35,863 nt of DNA from Oscillospiraceae bacterium (GTDB taxonomy: Bacteria > Bacillota > Clostridia > Oscillospirales > UBA929). The position numbers and the translations under genes were made by a program. Below, piece after piece: positions 14,856 through 23,035 of this stretch (position 1 is its first letter; each line of letters opens with the position of its first letter). A model generated the notes under the pieces. It was not told the origin of the DNA. It did not search any database and worked only from the letters and a program-made list of their open reading frames with translations. Location of the stretch: assembly GCA_031254195.1 (NCBI GenBank), contig JAIRUW010000062.1, forward strand, positions 1-35,863, given 5' to 3'.

Positions 14856-15218
14856 ATGGAAGAGTATACCGTACAGCGCGAGGATTTTGACCGTTATTTA
14901 GACAGTGGGGACGCTTTGAAGCGTTTAGGCGGCAACAAAATGCTGTTGAACACCCTCCTCAAAAAGTTTTTGGCGGACGGCACAGAGGGCAAACTCAAAA
15001 GCGCTATCGCCGAGGGAGACCAAGAGGGGGCAAGGGCCGCGGCCCATACCATCAAAGGCCTTGCGGGCAACCTTTCCCTGCCCGCGCTGCGCGAAGCCGC
15101 CGCGGCGCTGGAAGCGGCGCTCAAAGCGGGCCAGGACACAGGCGACCTGCCGCAGCGGATGTATGAAATCAGCGCTAAAACGGCGGTTGTGGTCAACGCG
15201 GTATTGGCGGAGGGCTGA
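14856..15218 (+). CDS. Stand-alone Hpt (histidine phosphotransfer) domain protein
   Basis: 120 residues from the ATG; a TTG nine bases earlier is in frame but lies on the ribosome site (GAAAGG). A four-helix Hpt bundle fills the protein. The phospho-accepting His is His64 in AAAHTIKGLAGNLSL, with the usual Lys-Gly three and four residues later. The first 25 residues are an extra N-terminal piece. Hpt proteins relay phosphate between hybrid kinases and response regulators, but no kinase or receiver gene is nearby, so partners must lie elsewhere. The Cys-rich gene follows 20 bases downstream and is likely co-transcribed. Confidence 0.88.
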   Translation: MEEYTVQREDFDRYLDSGDALKRLGGNKMLLNTLLKKFLADGTEGKLKSAIAEGDQEGARAAAHTIKGLAGNLSLPALREAAAALEAALKAGQDTGDLPQRMYEISAKTAVVVNAVLAEG

Positions 15219-15238
15219 TAAAGAGGAGGAATACCTAA

Positions 15239-15706
15239 ATGCCGGATAGCGGACTGAGCTTTGAGGGCTTTCTGCTAAGCGTTGATCCCGCTCATCAGGA
15301 CTTTGTCAAAGATGTCCATACCTGTCTGCTTGAAAACGGCTGTAAACTCAAACTGCAGCTTGCCAAAAACGGGTATGTTGTTTCGTATTCCCACGGAAAA
15401 AGCAAGCGGGTTCTCCTGAACTTCGTGTTTCGTAAGAGCGGTCTTGTTGTCCGCTTGTATGGCGATCATGTGAATCAGTACATGGATTTCCTAGAGACGC
15501 TGCCGGACAAAATGGTTAAAGCCATCGAAAAAGCGACTGAATGCAGGCTGTGCAACGAAAGGTGCAACAAGGGCTACTCTTTTTCAATCAAAGAGACAGA
15601 ATATCAAAAATGCCGGTATAGCTGCTTTATGTTTCCGGTTGATGCTGAGAGCATCCCCTTCATAATGACCTTTCTTGAAAGCGAAATCAAGGAGAGGAAT
15701 TCATAA
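15239..15706 (+). CDS. Conserved-looking Cys-rich protein of unknown function
   Basis: 155 residues; AGGAGG lies nine bases before the ATG. The N-terminal 100 residues look like a mixed alpha/beta fold (KLKLQLAKNGYVVSYSHGK, then RVLLNFVFRKSGLVVRLYGD). The C-terminal part has a cysteine cluster CRLCNERC (102, 105, 109) and, after the spacer KGYSFSIKETEYQ, KCRYSC (125, 129), which could bind a metal ion. I recall similar small proteins with a CxxxC-KGY-x-KCRYxCF pattern in Clostridia but know no function for them. It is downstream of the Hpt gene in the same direction. No signal peptide is present, so it should be cytoplasmic. Confidence 0.75.
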   Translation: MPDSGLSFEGFLLSVDPAHQDFVKDVHTCLLENGCKLKLQLAKNGYVVSYSHGKSKRVLLNFVFRKSGLVVRLYGDHVNQYMDFLETLPDKMVKAIEKATECRLCNERCNKGYSFSIKETEYQKCRYSCFMFPVDAESIPFIMTFLESEIKERNS

Positions 15707-15760
15707 CTCAAATATTTTCATCGCGGTCATTGCGGCGACAATATTAACAATGAGCAACAG

Positions 15761-15790
15761 AGGCACGCCGGTCTTATACACGGCGTGCCT
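15761..15790. terminator. Hairpin between convergent genes, likely bidirectional terminator
   Basis: Perfect 10-bp arms aggcacgccg/cggcgtgcct around a 10-base loop, in the 175-base gap between the Cys-rich gene and the GH10 gene. The following T-tracts are poor in both directions (tgtatt on the plus strand), so its efficiency is uncertain. Confidence 0.55.
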
Positions 15791-15881
15791 TGTATTACGC
15801 TGGGACGCATACATACCAAAGTAAAGCACTCAATCCGCTCATGAGCCACGAGTCTGTAAAAGCGGCGGTAAAATATAAATA

Positions 15882-17756
15882 TCAGCGCTTTTTCCGCATT
15901 TTCAGCACGACCCATGCACAGACGCCGGCAACGGCCGCCACGGCTAAGACAATCACGATCCACCATGGGAAATCAGACGCCTCGTCCGTTTCGGCTGGAG
16001 GGGGCGTTTCTCCGCCCGCCGGAGACGGGACGGGGCCGGACGCCGACGACTGCTCCTCAGGCGGTTCGGAGGGATTGGGTGCCGGCTCGTCCTGATTGTC
16101 CACGTTGAGCAGGCTCAGGTAGTTGTCGGGGTCCATGACGGCGTAAAACGCGGCTTTGGCTTTGTTGTTTTTGTCAAAGAGCAGCGGGTGACGGTCGCTG
16201 CGCCAGCTTTGATTGTCTGTCAGACCCCAAATCGTGACGCGGGTAATCAGGCGCTTTTTCTCGTCTGGATTGGCCGGCCCGGCGGCATACTCCTTGAATA
16301 TCTTGAACAGCTCTGCATACATGTTGGCCTGATATAGTTCCTCTTCTTTAGATAAGGCAGGGTTGCCGCGCGAGCTTTCAATCGTGATGTCAAGCTCTGT
16401 GATACTGACTTCGATATCGGGCAGGGTATTGAACAGCTTAATCGCGCTGCGGACGTCGTCTATTTTCGTGCTCGCGTTATAATGCCCCTGCATTCCGATG
16501 CCGTCAATCGGGACGCCGTTTTTCTGGAAGCTGACGACCATGTCGTAGATGTTCTGCGCTTTGGCTGGGAACTCCTCATTGAACTCGTTGTAATACAGCT
16601 TCAAGTCGGGCCTGCCGATGGCTTGCCTGACCTCGTCGGCCTTGCGGAACGCGATTTCTATGAACTCATACCCTAAAGCGGAGTACCAGCCCTCCGTTCT
16701 GAGCTGAGCCGTCCAGCCTCCGTTTCCGCCGTTGTTGGTAAACGCCTCGTTAACGACGTCTACGGCGATTAAATCAGGGCCTGCGTGGCGCAGGACCGTC
16801 TCGATATGCGCCTCCATCCGTTCGATTGCTTTATCCTTTTCGCTCCAAAACCAGGAAGGGCTTTGCTGGTGCCACAACAGCACGTGCCCGACAATTTGAA
16901 AGCCGTTTGCTTTAACGATGTTTGTCATCCTGTCCAGCGTGTCCAGCGTGAATACGCCTTCTTCATTTTGTGTGCTGCTGGGCTTCATCTCATTGCCGTA
17001 TGTAAAGGAGTTGAAGTGCTTTTTGATCAGTTCAAGGCGCTTGCCGGTCAAGTCGGTGACAATGCCCGCCGCGCCGAACAAAAAATAGTCCTCATAAATA
17101 TCCTTCAACGCAGGCAGGTCTTCGATCTCGGTATCCTCGTCTGATTCGAGCAGGGTGATAGAGATGTCGTCTATATACCAGACCTCGGGGTGGGTCGGCG
17201 CGTCGTTGGTATAGAAGCGAAAAATGAGGAACTCGATTACCGCCAGCTCACCCGTCTCAAAGACGACGTTGATCCACTCGTCATAACTAACTCTCCCGGC
17301 TGTTTCCGGGCTGTTGGGCCACTTATACGAGTTGTCGCCGGCTTCGCCGTTGATCAATATACCAGGGCCGAGCAAAGGGCTTTTCTCCTCGGTATTGCCC
17401 TCTTCCGGCACATAAAACCACACGGAGATGCGGTACAGCGTTTCGGCCGGGAGAGGAGAGGAAAAATGCAGTGAAATGCCGTTTGGAATGGAGCTGTAGG
17501 ATGTCCCCGGAATATGGCTGAGCTTAAAAGACGCGCCGTCGCCGTCATGGTCAAACTCCCCTTTAACGGCCCCCCCTTCTACGCTTTCGCCAATATCAAT
17601 ACGGCCGCCCGCTTCTTCCAGCGCCGCGATTTCTATATCGGTAAAGCCAAAGTTGAACGGCAGGGCCGTTTCCGCCAGCGCGGGCGGCGCGCTGTAGGGC
17701 AGGATCGAGAAAATAAGCGCTGCAACACAAAGCATCACGGTCAGGCGTTTGTACAT
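15882..17756 (-). CDS. GH10 endo-beta-1,4-xylanase with N-terminal CBM and C-terminal membrane anchor
   Basis: 624 residues from the ATG at 17756, which has AGGAGG nine bases upstream; a longer frame to 17879 runs through the promoter and is rejected. Order: Sec signal (1-28, PPALAET), a CBM22/CBM4_9-like sandwich (31-205, ending WYIDDISITLLE), GH10 barrel (215-545), Pro/Ser stalk, one C-terminal membrane helix (597-620) and KMRKKR. GH10 landmarks: GNEMKPSS (254-261), GHVLLWHQQ (290-298), acid/base Glu337 in DVVNEAF, GIGMQGHYN and nucleophile Glu454 in ITELDIT, with TIWGLTDNQSW before the end. It cleaves xylan outside the cell while tethered to the membrane. It is monocistronic. The anchor resembles that of the protein at 4463-5779. 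Confidence 0.95.
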   Translation of the reverse strand: MYKRLTVMLCVAALIFSILPYSAPPALAETALPFNFGFTDIEIAALEEAGGRIDIGESVEGGAVKGEFDHDGDGASFKLSHIPGTSYSSIPNGISLHFSSPLPAETLYRISVWFYVPEEGNTEEKSPLLGPGILINGEAGDNSYKWPNSPETAGRVSYDEWINVVFETGELAVIEFLIFRFYTNDAPTHPEVWYIDDISITLLESDEDTEIEDLPALKDIYEDYFLFGAAGIVTDLTGKRLELIKKHFNSFTYGNEMKPSSTQNEEGVFTLDTLDRMTNIVKANGFQIVGHVLLWHQQSPSWFWSEKDKAIERMEAHIETVLRHAGPDLIAVDVVNEAFTNNGGNGGWTAQLRTEGWYSALGYEFIEIAFRKADEVRQAIGRPDLKLYYNEFNEEFPAKAQNIYDMVVSFQKNGVPIDGIGMQGHYNASTKIDDVRSAIKLFNTLPDIEVSITELDITIESSRGNPALSKEEELYQANMYAELFKIFKEYAAGPANPDEKKRLITRVTIWGLTDNQSWRSDRHPLLFDKNNKAKAAFYAVMDPDNYLSLLNVDNQDEPAPNPSEPPEEQSSASGPVPSPAGGETPPPAETDEASDFPWWIVIVLAVAAVAGVCAWVVLKMRKKR

Positions 17757-17787
17757 GTATATAGTCCTCCTAAAGAATGATACGTTT

Positions 17788-17816
17788 ATTATACCGGATA
17801 GCATCCATAAAAGCAA
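17788..17816 (-). promoter_or_regulatory. Promoter of the GH10 xylanase gene
   Basis: On the minus strand: TTGCTT, 17 bases, TATAAT. It ends 31 bases before the ATG at 17756, leaving room for the AGGAGG site. Confidence 0.7.
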
Positions 17817-17820
17817 TCCC

Positions 17821-17849
17821 TTGACATTTTCCGCAAACCGCGCCATAAT
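17821..17849 (+). promoter_or_regulatory. Promoter giving a leaderless pseudouridine synthase mRNA
   Basis: TTGACA, 17 bases, CATAAT. The -10 ends only six bases before the ATG at 17856, so transcription should begin at or next to the start codon. It is back to back with the xylanase promoter; the two -35 boxes are four bases apart. Confidence 0.65.
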
Positions 17850-17855
17850 GCGGGT

Positions 17856-18716
17856 ATGAAAGAATATACCGTCACTCAAAACGGCGCGGGGCAGCGTGCC
17901 GACCGCTTTTTAGCCAAAGCCGCGCCCGGCCTGCCTCCATCCGCCCTCCAAAAAGCGTTTCGGAAAAAAGACGTCAAACGCAACGGTAAACCCTGCCGGG
18001 CCGGCGAGAGGCTCGCGGAGGGGGATTTGGTGCGTTTGTATACAGGCGGTATACAAACGGAAATTATTAACGAACAGTCTATTGTAAGACATTATAGAAC
18101 GCTGACGGCGGAAATGATCGTTTATGAAGACCGGCGCTTCCTCGTCCTGCATAAGCCGGCGGGAATCCTGTCGCAGCCGGATTTGGAGGAGATGGCGAGA
18201 GCTTATGTGGGCGCAGCGGAAGACAACGGCTTCTTGCCTTCCCTATGCCACCGGCTGGACCGCAACACAGAGGGGCTGCTGCTCTTTGCCAAAACGGCGG
18301 AGGCCTTGCGGGACCTGACGGCAAGGATCAAAAACCGTGAGGTTTCCAAGACGTATCATTGCGTTGTTTCAGGCGTTCCGTCCCCGGCTTCGGGGGAATG
18401 GCGCGATTGGCTCTGGAAGGACGCAAAGCAAAAGCGTGTCTATGCCCGGCCAAAGCCTTCGCCGGGCGCGAAAGAAGCCGTGTTGCGCTATATGGTGTTG
18501 CGGGCGGCGGGCGGGAAAAGCCTGCTTGAGATCAATTTGGTCACAGGCCGCACCCATCAGATCCGCGTCCAGTGCGCCAGCCGGGGCTTCCCAATCGTCG
18601 GCGACAGCAAGTACGGGACGGAGCGGAAAGGCGGGCCGCTGGCGCTCTGCGCCGTGAAATTGGAGTTCGACAAAAAGGTTTTTCGGATCGACAAAAAATT
18701 TGCGGATTTCGATTGA
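17856..18716 (+). CDS. RluA-family 23S rRNA/tRNA pseudouridine synthase
   Basis: 286 residues. An S4 RNA-binding domain comes first (RADRFLAKAAPGLPPSALQK to about 62), then the catalytic domain with HKPAGILSQPD (99-109), the catalytic Asp135 in CHRLDRNTEGLLLFAK, KTYHCVVSG and VTGRTHQIRVQCASRGFPIV followed by GDSKYG. It isomerises uridine to pseudouridine in rRNA or tRNA; the target position cannot be told from sequence. No ribosome site exists before the ATG, and the promoter spacing implies a leaderless message. The 11-bp-arm inverted repeat at 18033-18059 lies between the two domains. The stop codon sits inside the -35 box of the potA promoter. Confidence 0.93.
   Translation: MKEYTVTQNGAGQRADRFLAKAAPGLPPSALQKAFRKKDVKRNGKPCRAGERLAEGDLVRLYTGGIQTEIINEQSIVRHYRTLTAEMIVYEDRRFLVLHKPAGILSQPDLEEMARAYVGAAEDNGFLPSLCHRLDRNTEGLLLFAKTAEALRDLTARIKNREVSKTYHCVVSGVPSPASGEWRDWLWKDAKQKRVYARPKPSPGAKEAVLRYMVLRAAGGKSLLEINLVTGRTHQIRVQCASRGFPIVGDSKYGTERKGGPLALCAVKLEFDKKVFRIDKKFADFD
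18033..18059. repeat. Perfect inverted repeat inside the pseudouridine synthase gene
   Basis: Arms CGTTTGTATAC and GTATACAAACG (11 bp) flank the five bases aggcg. In coding terms it spells RLYTGGIQT in the linker between the S4 and catalytic domains. It could be an operator or an mRNA hairpin; no regulator is identified. Confidence 0.6.
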
Positions 18717-18741
18717 CAAACAGGGAAAGATTCTATATAGT
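18713..18741 (+). promoter_or_regulatory. Promoter of the potABCD operon
   Basis: TTGACA, 17 bases, TATAGT. The -35 box overlaps the TGA stop of the pseudouridine synthase gene. The GTG start of potA follows 32 bases later. Confidence 0.75.
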
Positions 18742-18773
18742 GAAATGCGGTTTATTTGAACGGAGGGTGATAG

Positions 18774-19916
18774 GTGAAAAAAGAGCTCATACGCCTTGTG
18801 GACTGTTCCATGGCGTTTGACGGAGAGATTGTGCTTAATGCCATCAATCTAACCATCCATGACAAAGAATTCCTCACGCTGCTCGGCCCCAGCGGGTGCG
18901 GCAAGACAACGACATTGCGCATCATTGGCGGCTTTGAGACGCCTTCATCGGGCGACATATTTTTTGGCGGCGAGAGGATCAACGACGTCCCGCCCCACAG
19001 GCGGCGCGTCAATACGGTTTTTCAAAAATACGCCCTCTTCCCGCATCTCAATGTTTTTGAGAATGTGGCTTTCGGTCTGCGCATCGCCAAACTGCCGGAA
19101 CAGGAGATTGAGGAGAGGGTGCATGGCGCGCTGGAACTGGTGGGGCTGAAAGGCTACCACCGGCGGCGGGTGCATCAGCTTTCGGGCGGGCAGCAGCAAC
19201 GGGTTGCTATCGCCCGCGCCGTCGTCAACCGCCCGCAGGTGTTATTGCTGGACGAGCCTCTGGGCGCGCTTGACCTCAAGCTGCGCAAAGAGATGCAGCA
19301 TGAACTCAAAGACATCCAGCAACAGGTGGGCATTACCTTTGTCTATGTCACGCACGACCAGGAGGAGGCGCTCACGATGAGCGATACCGTGGTCGTGATG
19401 AACTATGGCAATATCCAGCAAATCGGCACGCCCGTTGATATTTACAACGAGCCTATCAACGCCTTTGTGGCCGATTTTATCGGCGAGAGCAACATCATCA
19501 AGGGCGTCATGCACAAAGACCATGACGTATCGTTCGCCGGGCGGCGGTTTGACTGCGTGGACGTCGGCTTTGACCCCGAGCAGCCGGTGGACGTTGTCGT
19601 ACGCCCCGAGGATATCCGTATCACAGCGCCGGACGCCGGCCAGCTCCGCGGGACGGTCAACTCGGTCACCTTCAAAGGCGTGTTTTATGAGATTTATGTA
19701 GATTCTCCCGGTTATGAATGGATGATCCACTCCACCTCGGCTCCCAAAGTGGGCGACGAGGTGGGACTGAGCCTCACACCGGAGGACATTCATGTCATGG
19801 ACCGCCCCGACCTCTTCCCCCAGGGCGCGGAAGCGATGACGATGGAAGAGATCGACCCTTCGCCGTATGACGAGGAGAAAGAGGAAGCGCCCGTGCAAGA
19901 CGGTGACGGGCTGTGA
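18774..19916 (+). CDS. potA: Spermidine/putrescine ABC transporter ATP-binding protein
   Basis: 380 residues from GTG, with GGAGGG six bases upstream. Walker A is GPSGCGKTT (about 39-47), the Q-loop lies in [20 protein letters not shown], the signature is LSGGQQQR, Walker B is [12 protein letters not shown] and the H-loop is [10 protein letters not shown]. The C-terminal third is a TOBE/MOP-like regulatory domain (about 285-360), as in PotA, with an acidic tail. It powers polyamine import by PotB, PotC and PotD encoded downstream. Its stop overlaps the potB GTG start by four bases. Confidence 0.97.
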   Translation: MKKELIRLVDCSMAFDGEIVLNAINLTIHDKEFLTLLGPSGCGKTTTLRIIGGFETPSSGDIFFGGERINDVPPHRRRVNTVFQKYALFPHLNVFENVAFGLRIAKLPEQEIEERVHGALELVGLKGYHRRRVHQLSGGQQQRVAIARAVVNRPQVLLLDEPLGALDLKLRKEMQHELKDIQQQVGITFVYVTHDQEEALTMSDTVVVMNYGNIQQIGTPVDIYNEPINAFVADFIGESNIIKGVMHKDHDVSFAGRRFDCVDVGFDPEQPVDVVVRPEDIRITAPDAGQLRGTVNSVTFKGVFYEIYVDSPGYEWMIHSTSAPKVGDEVGLSLTPEDIHVMDRPDLFPQGAEAMTMEEIDPSPYDEEKEEAPVQDGDGL

Positions 19917-20731
19917 AGCGGCGCGGCGGGCTGTTAACGGGGCCATATATCGTTTGGATGGCGCTCTTTACCATTGTGCCGATGCTGCTGGTGGTCTGGT
20001 TTGCCTTTACCGGCGAGGACGGGCGGCTGACGCTGGATAATTTCGCCCGGCTGCTGGACTATGGTGCGGTGTTCTGGCGAAGCCTGGGACTGGCCGCTAT
20101 CGCGACCGTCGCCTGCTTTGTCATCGGTTACCCGCTGGCGTATGTTTTGAGCCGCGAGACGGAGGCGGTGCGCAAGTCGGCTATGCTGCTGATCATGCTG
20201 CCGATGTGGATCAATATGCTGCTGCGCACCTATGCGTGGATGTCCATTCTGGAAAACAACGGCCTGCTCAACCAGCTCCTTTCGTTTTTGCGCCTGCCGA
20301 CATTGCACATCATCAACACCCCGGCGGCGGTGGCGCTGGGGATGGTATACAACTATCTGCCGTTTATGGTGCTGCCCGTCCTCACCGTCATGCTCAAGAT
20401 CGACAGCTCGGTCATCGAGGCGGCGCAGGACTTGGGCGGTAATCAGGCGACGGTCTTTAAGCGGGTCATTTTGCCGCTGTCGCTGCCGGGCGTTTTGAGC
20501 GGCATTACTATGGTTTTTGTGCCCAGCGTGTCCACCTTCATCATCTCCAAGCTCCTTGGCGGCGGCAAAACGCTTCTATTGGGCGATTTGATTGAAATGC
20601 AGTTTTTGGGCAACACCTATAACCCCTATCTCGGCTCGGCCATTGCGCTGTTGATGATGGTCATCGTGCTGATCTCGATGGCGCTGATGAACCGCTTTGG
20701 CGAGGGCGAAGAGGAGGTCGTGGTATTATGA
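19913..20731 (+). CDS. potB: Spermidine/putrescine ABC transporter permease PotB
   Basis: 272 residues with six membrane helices, the first just after the basic start MKRRGG. The EAA loop is [20 protein letters not shown] near 175. PotB hallmarks include [17 protein letters not shown] and [17 protein letters not shown]. The GTG start overlaps the potA stop (GTGA) and the stop overlaps the potC ATG (ATGA), so all three are translationally coupled. It forms the membrane channel with PotC. Confidence 0.96.
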   Translation: MKRRGGLLTGPYIVWMALFTIVPMLLVVWFAFTGEDGRLTLDNFARLLDYGAVFWRSLGLAAIATVACFVIGYPLAYVLSRETEAVRKSAMLLIMLPMWINMLLRTYAWMSILENNGLLNQLLSFLRLPTLHIINTPAAVALGMVYNYLPFMVLPVLTVMLKIDSSVIEAAQDLGGNQATVFKRVILPLSLPGVLSGITMVFVPSVSTFIISKLLGGGKTLLLGDLIEMQFLGNTYNPYLGSAIALLMMVIVLISMALMNRFGEGEEEVVVL

Positions 20732-21552
20732 AACGCTCCCGCGTCCCCGGGCGCATTTTGCAAATACTGGTGGCCGTATTCCTATACGCGCCCATCCTTG
20801 TGCTGATTGTCTTCTCTTTCAACTCCGACAAGAGCCGCACCCAATTCAAGGGGTTTACGCTGGATTGGTACCGGTCGCTTTTTGAAAACCAGCAGGTGCT
20901 GTCGGCGCTCTATTTGACACTGATACTGGCGGTGCTGTCGGCGCTGATCGCGACGGTCATCGGCACAGTATCGGCCATCGGCCTTTACAACATGAAGCGC
21001 CGCCCGCGCAAGATGCTGCTGGCGCTGAACAACATCCCGGTCGTCAACCCCGACATTATCACCGGCGTGTCGCTAATGCTGGTGTTCGTGCTCTGCGTGT
21101 CCTTCCTGCGTTCGCTCGGCGCGGACGCGGGGCTGGGGTTTACGACACTGCTGATCGCCCATGTGACGTTCAACATCCCCTATGTCATCCTCTCGGTACT
21201 GCCCAAGCTGCGGCAGTTGAGCAAGCATACCTACGAAGCCGCGCTGGATTTGGGCGCGAGCCCGTTCCAAGCCTACCGGCGGGTCATCCTGCCGGAGATC
21301 ATGCCGGGCGTCGTCAGCGGCGCGATGATTGCCTTTACCATGAGCATCGACGACTTTTTAATCAGCTACTTCACCACAGGCACATCGGTGCAGACGCTGC
21401 CGATGGTGATTTACGCCATGACAAGGAAGCGCGTCAGCCCCGAAATCAACGCCCTGTCCACCTTGATGTTTGTGACGGTGCTGGTTTTGCTGATCGCGAT
21501 CAACGTCCTGCAAGTGCGGGATCAAAAGAGGAAGGAACAAAAAAGGAGTTGA
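20728..21552 (+). CDS. potC: Spermidine/putrescine ABC transporter permease PotC
   Basis: 274 residues, six membrane helices. GAGGAGG precedes the ATG. The EAA loop is AALDLGASPFQAYRRVILPE, near 180. PotC landmarks include FSFNSDKSRTQFKGFTLDWY (about 29-48), NNIPVVNPDIITGVSLM and MSIDDFLISYFTTGT. It pairs with PotB. A short DUF6054-like gene separates it from potD. Confidence 0.96.
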   Translation: MKRSRVPGRILQILVAVFLYAPILVLIVFSFNSDKSRTQFKGFTLDWYRSLFENQQVLSALYLTLILAVLSALIATVIGTVSAIGLYNMKRRPRKMLLALNNIPVVNPDIITGVSLMLVFVLCVSFLRSLGADAGLGFTTLLIAHVTFNIPYVILSVLPKLRQLSKHTYEAALDLGASPFQAYRRVILPEIMPGVVSGAMIAFTMSIDDFLISYFTTGTSVQTLPMVIYAMTRKRVSPEINALSTLMFVTVLVLLIAINVLQVRDQKRKEQKRS

Positions 21553-21559
21553 AGATCAC

Positions 21560-21910
21560 ATGGCAAAATATGAGTGCAGGCTTCAAGGCGATTTCAAGGA
21601 GCTTCTCGGCAGGGTAGACCATGGTATCCAAAAGGGGAGCATATCCGCCAGCCTTGAGGGTGGGAGCGATTACAGCGGCAACGGGATTCGCTGCGCCGTG
21701 CGGGTCTATGAGCGATACAGCTGGTTTGGCGGCAACCGTGTCAGTATGAATGTCACGCTGATCGGAAAGGATGACGAGCTGTTTATATCCGTCATCACCT
21801 CGGGAGGGAGCCAGGCGGTGTTCTTCAAGATAAACACCTTTGGCGAGGAGAGATTCTTGCAATGCGCCGTAGATATAATAGAGAGCTATCATATGTCAAA
21901 AAGGAGCTAA
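21560..21910 (+). CDS. DUF6054-like small protein within the polyamine operon
   Basis: 116 residues, no signal peptide or membrane helix. The body YECRLQGDFKELLGRVDHGI, then GSISASLEGGSDYSG, AVRVYERYSWFGGNRVSMNV and SGGSQAVFFKINTFGEE resembles what I know as DUF6054, a small family of unknown function in Firmicutes. AAGGAG lies 11 bases upstream of the ATG, a loose spacing. It lies seven bases after potC and seven before potD, in the same direction, so it must be on the same transcript. A link to polyamine transport is suggested only by position. Confidence 0.72.
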   Translation: MAKYECRLQGDFKELLGRVDHGIQKGSISASLEGGSDYSGNGIRCAVRVYERYSWFGGNRVSMNVTLIGKDDELFISVITSGGSQAVFFKINTFGEERFLQCAVDIIESYHMSKRS

Positions 21911-21917
21911 AACCACA

Positions 21918-23000
21918 ATGAAAAAACCAATCATCATTCTCACAGCGCTGTGCCTGCTGCTGGCCGGGTGCGCGGACGGCGCCATGCGGCGGCTGGCCGA
22001 CGCCGGCTATGACTTCGGCTACACGGTGGAGAACAACACCGGCTCGACCGTCGTCAACGTCTATAACTGGGGCGAATACATGGACGAAGACCTCAACAAG
22101 GCGTTTGAATCGGTTACCGGAATCAAGGTCAACTATGACACCTTCCAGACCAATGAAATGCTGTATTCCACCCTCAAGAGCGGCGGTTCGAGCTACGATG
22201 TGGTCATTCCGTCCGATTACATGATCGGCCGCCTGATTGAGGAAGACATGCTGCTGCCGCTGGATTTTGGCAATATCCCGAACTTTGAGAATGTTGACCC
22301 CAAGTTCAAAAACCCCGAATACGACCCGCAAAACCTCTTTTCGGCGCCGTATATGTGGGGTACGGTCGGCATCATCTATGACACAACAAGGGTTGCCTCC
22401 CCTATCGAAAGCTGGGGCGCGCTCTTTGACGAGCGGTACGGCGGGGAGATTTTGATGTTTGACAACTCCCGCGACGCCATCGGCATCGCCCTGAAGCTGC
22501 TTGGTTATTCCTACAACACTATCAACGAGGCCGAGCTGCGGGAGGCGTATGACCTTCTGGCCGAGCAAAAGCCGCTGGTGCAGGCGTATGTCATGGACCA
22601 GATATTTGACAAGATGGAGAACGGGGAAGCCATCCTCGCGCCCTATTACGCGGGCGACGCCATTATGATGATGGAGAGCAACGAGGATTTGGCGTTCGTC
22701 ATCCCCAGCGAAGGCTCCAACATCTTCACCGACGCGTTTGTCATCCCCAAGGGCGCGGCTAACAAAGCCGCCGCCGAGATGTATATCGACTTCATGTGCT
22801 CCTATAACGCGGGCAGCGCAAATGTCGCGGCGGTCGGATACTCCACCCCCCTGCTGGACGTTTACGCGGGCCTGGACGCGTCCGTGAAAAACGACGGCGT
22901 CTCCTACCCGCAGGACTTTACCCTGTTGGAGGCATACGCCAACATGCCCCGCGAAACGCGCGACCTCTATGACAGATTGTGGACAGACCTGCTGCGGTAA
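21918..23000 (+). CDS. potD: Spermidine/putrescine-binding lipoprotein PotD
   Basis: 360 residues. The signal ends in the lipobox LLAGC (Cys18). The mature protein begins with a short linker, then VVNVYNWGEYMDEDLNKAFE, the classic PotD opening, followed by GGSSYDVVIPSDYMIGRLIE, YMWGTVGIIYDT, ILMFDNSRDAIGIALKLLGY and ILAPYYAGDAIMMMES, which carries acidic and aromatic residues typical of polyamine binding. AAGGAG precedes the ATG. It is the last gene of the operon and is followed at once by an intrinsic terminator. Confidence 0.97.
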   Translation: MKKPIIILTALCLLLAGCADGAMRRLADAGYDFGYTVENNTGSTVVNVYNWGEYMDEDLNKAFESVTGIKVNYDTFQTNEMLYSTLKSGGSSYDVVIPSDYMIGRLIEEDMLLPLDFGNIPNFENVDPKFKNPEYDPQNLFSAPYMWGTVGIIYDTTRVASPIESWGALFDERYGGEILMFDNSRDAIGIALKLLGYSYNTINEAELREAYDLLAEQKPLVQAYVMDQIFDKMENGEAILAPYYAGDAIMMMESNEDLAFVIPSEGSNIFTDAFVIPKGAANKAAAEMYIDFMCSYNAGSANVAAVGYSTPLLDVYAGLDASVKNDGVSYPQDFTLLEAYANMPRETRDLYDRLWTDLLR

Positions 23001-23008
23001 GGCAAACG

Positions 23009-23035
23009 CCCGTCAGGATTCGTTATCCTGACGGG
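23009..23035 (+). terminator. Intrinsic terminator of the pot operon, embedded in the end of a convergent gene
   Basis: An 11-bp GC-rich stem (cccgtcaggat/atcctgacggg) around a five-base loop, followed by ctgttttc. It starts nine bases after the potD stop. Most of the stem is also the last codons and stop of the minus-strand Spo0A-domain gene. Confidence 0.8.

Noticed and set aside
17757..17879. Upstream extension of the GH10 gene
   Set aside because: It passes through both divergent promoters; the ATG at 17756 has AGGAGG and opens a normal signal peptide.
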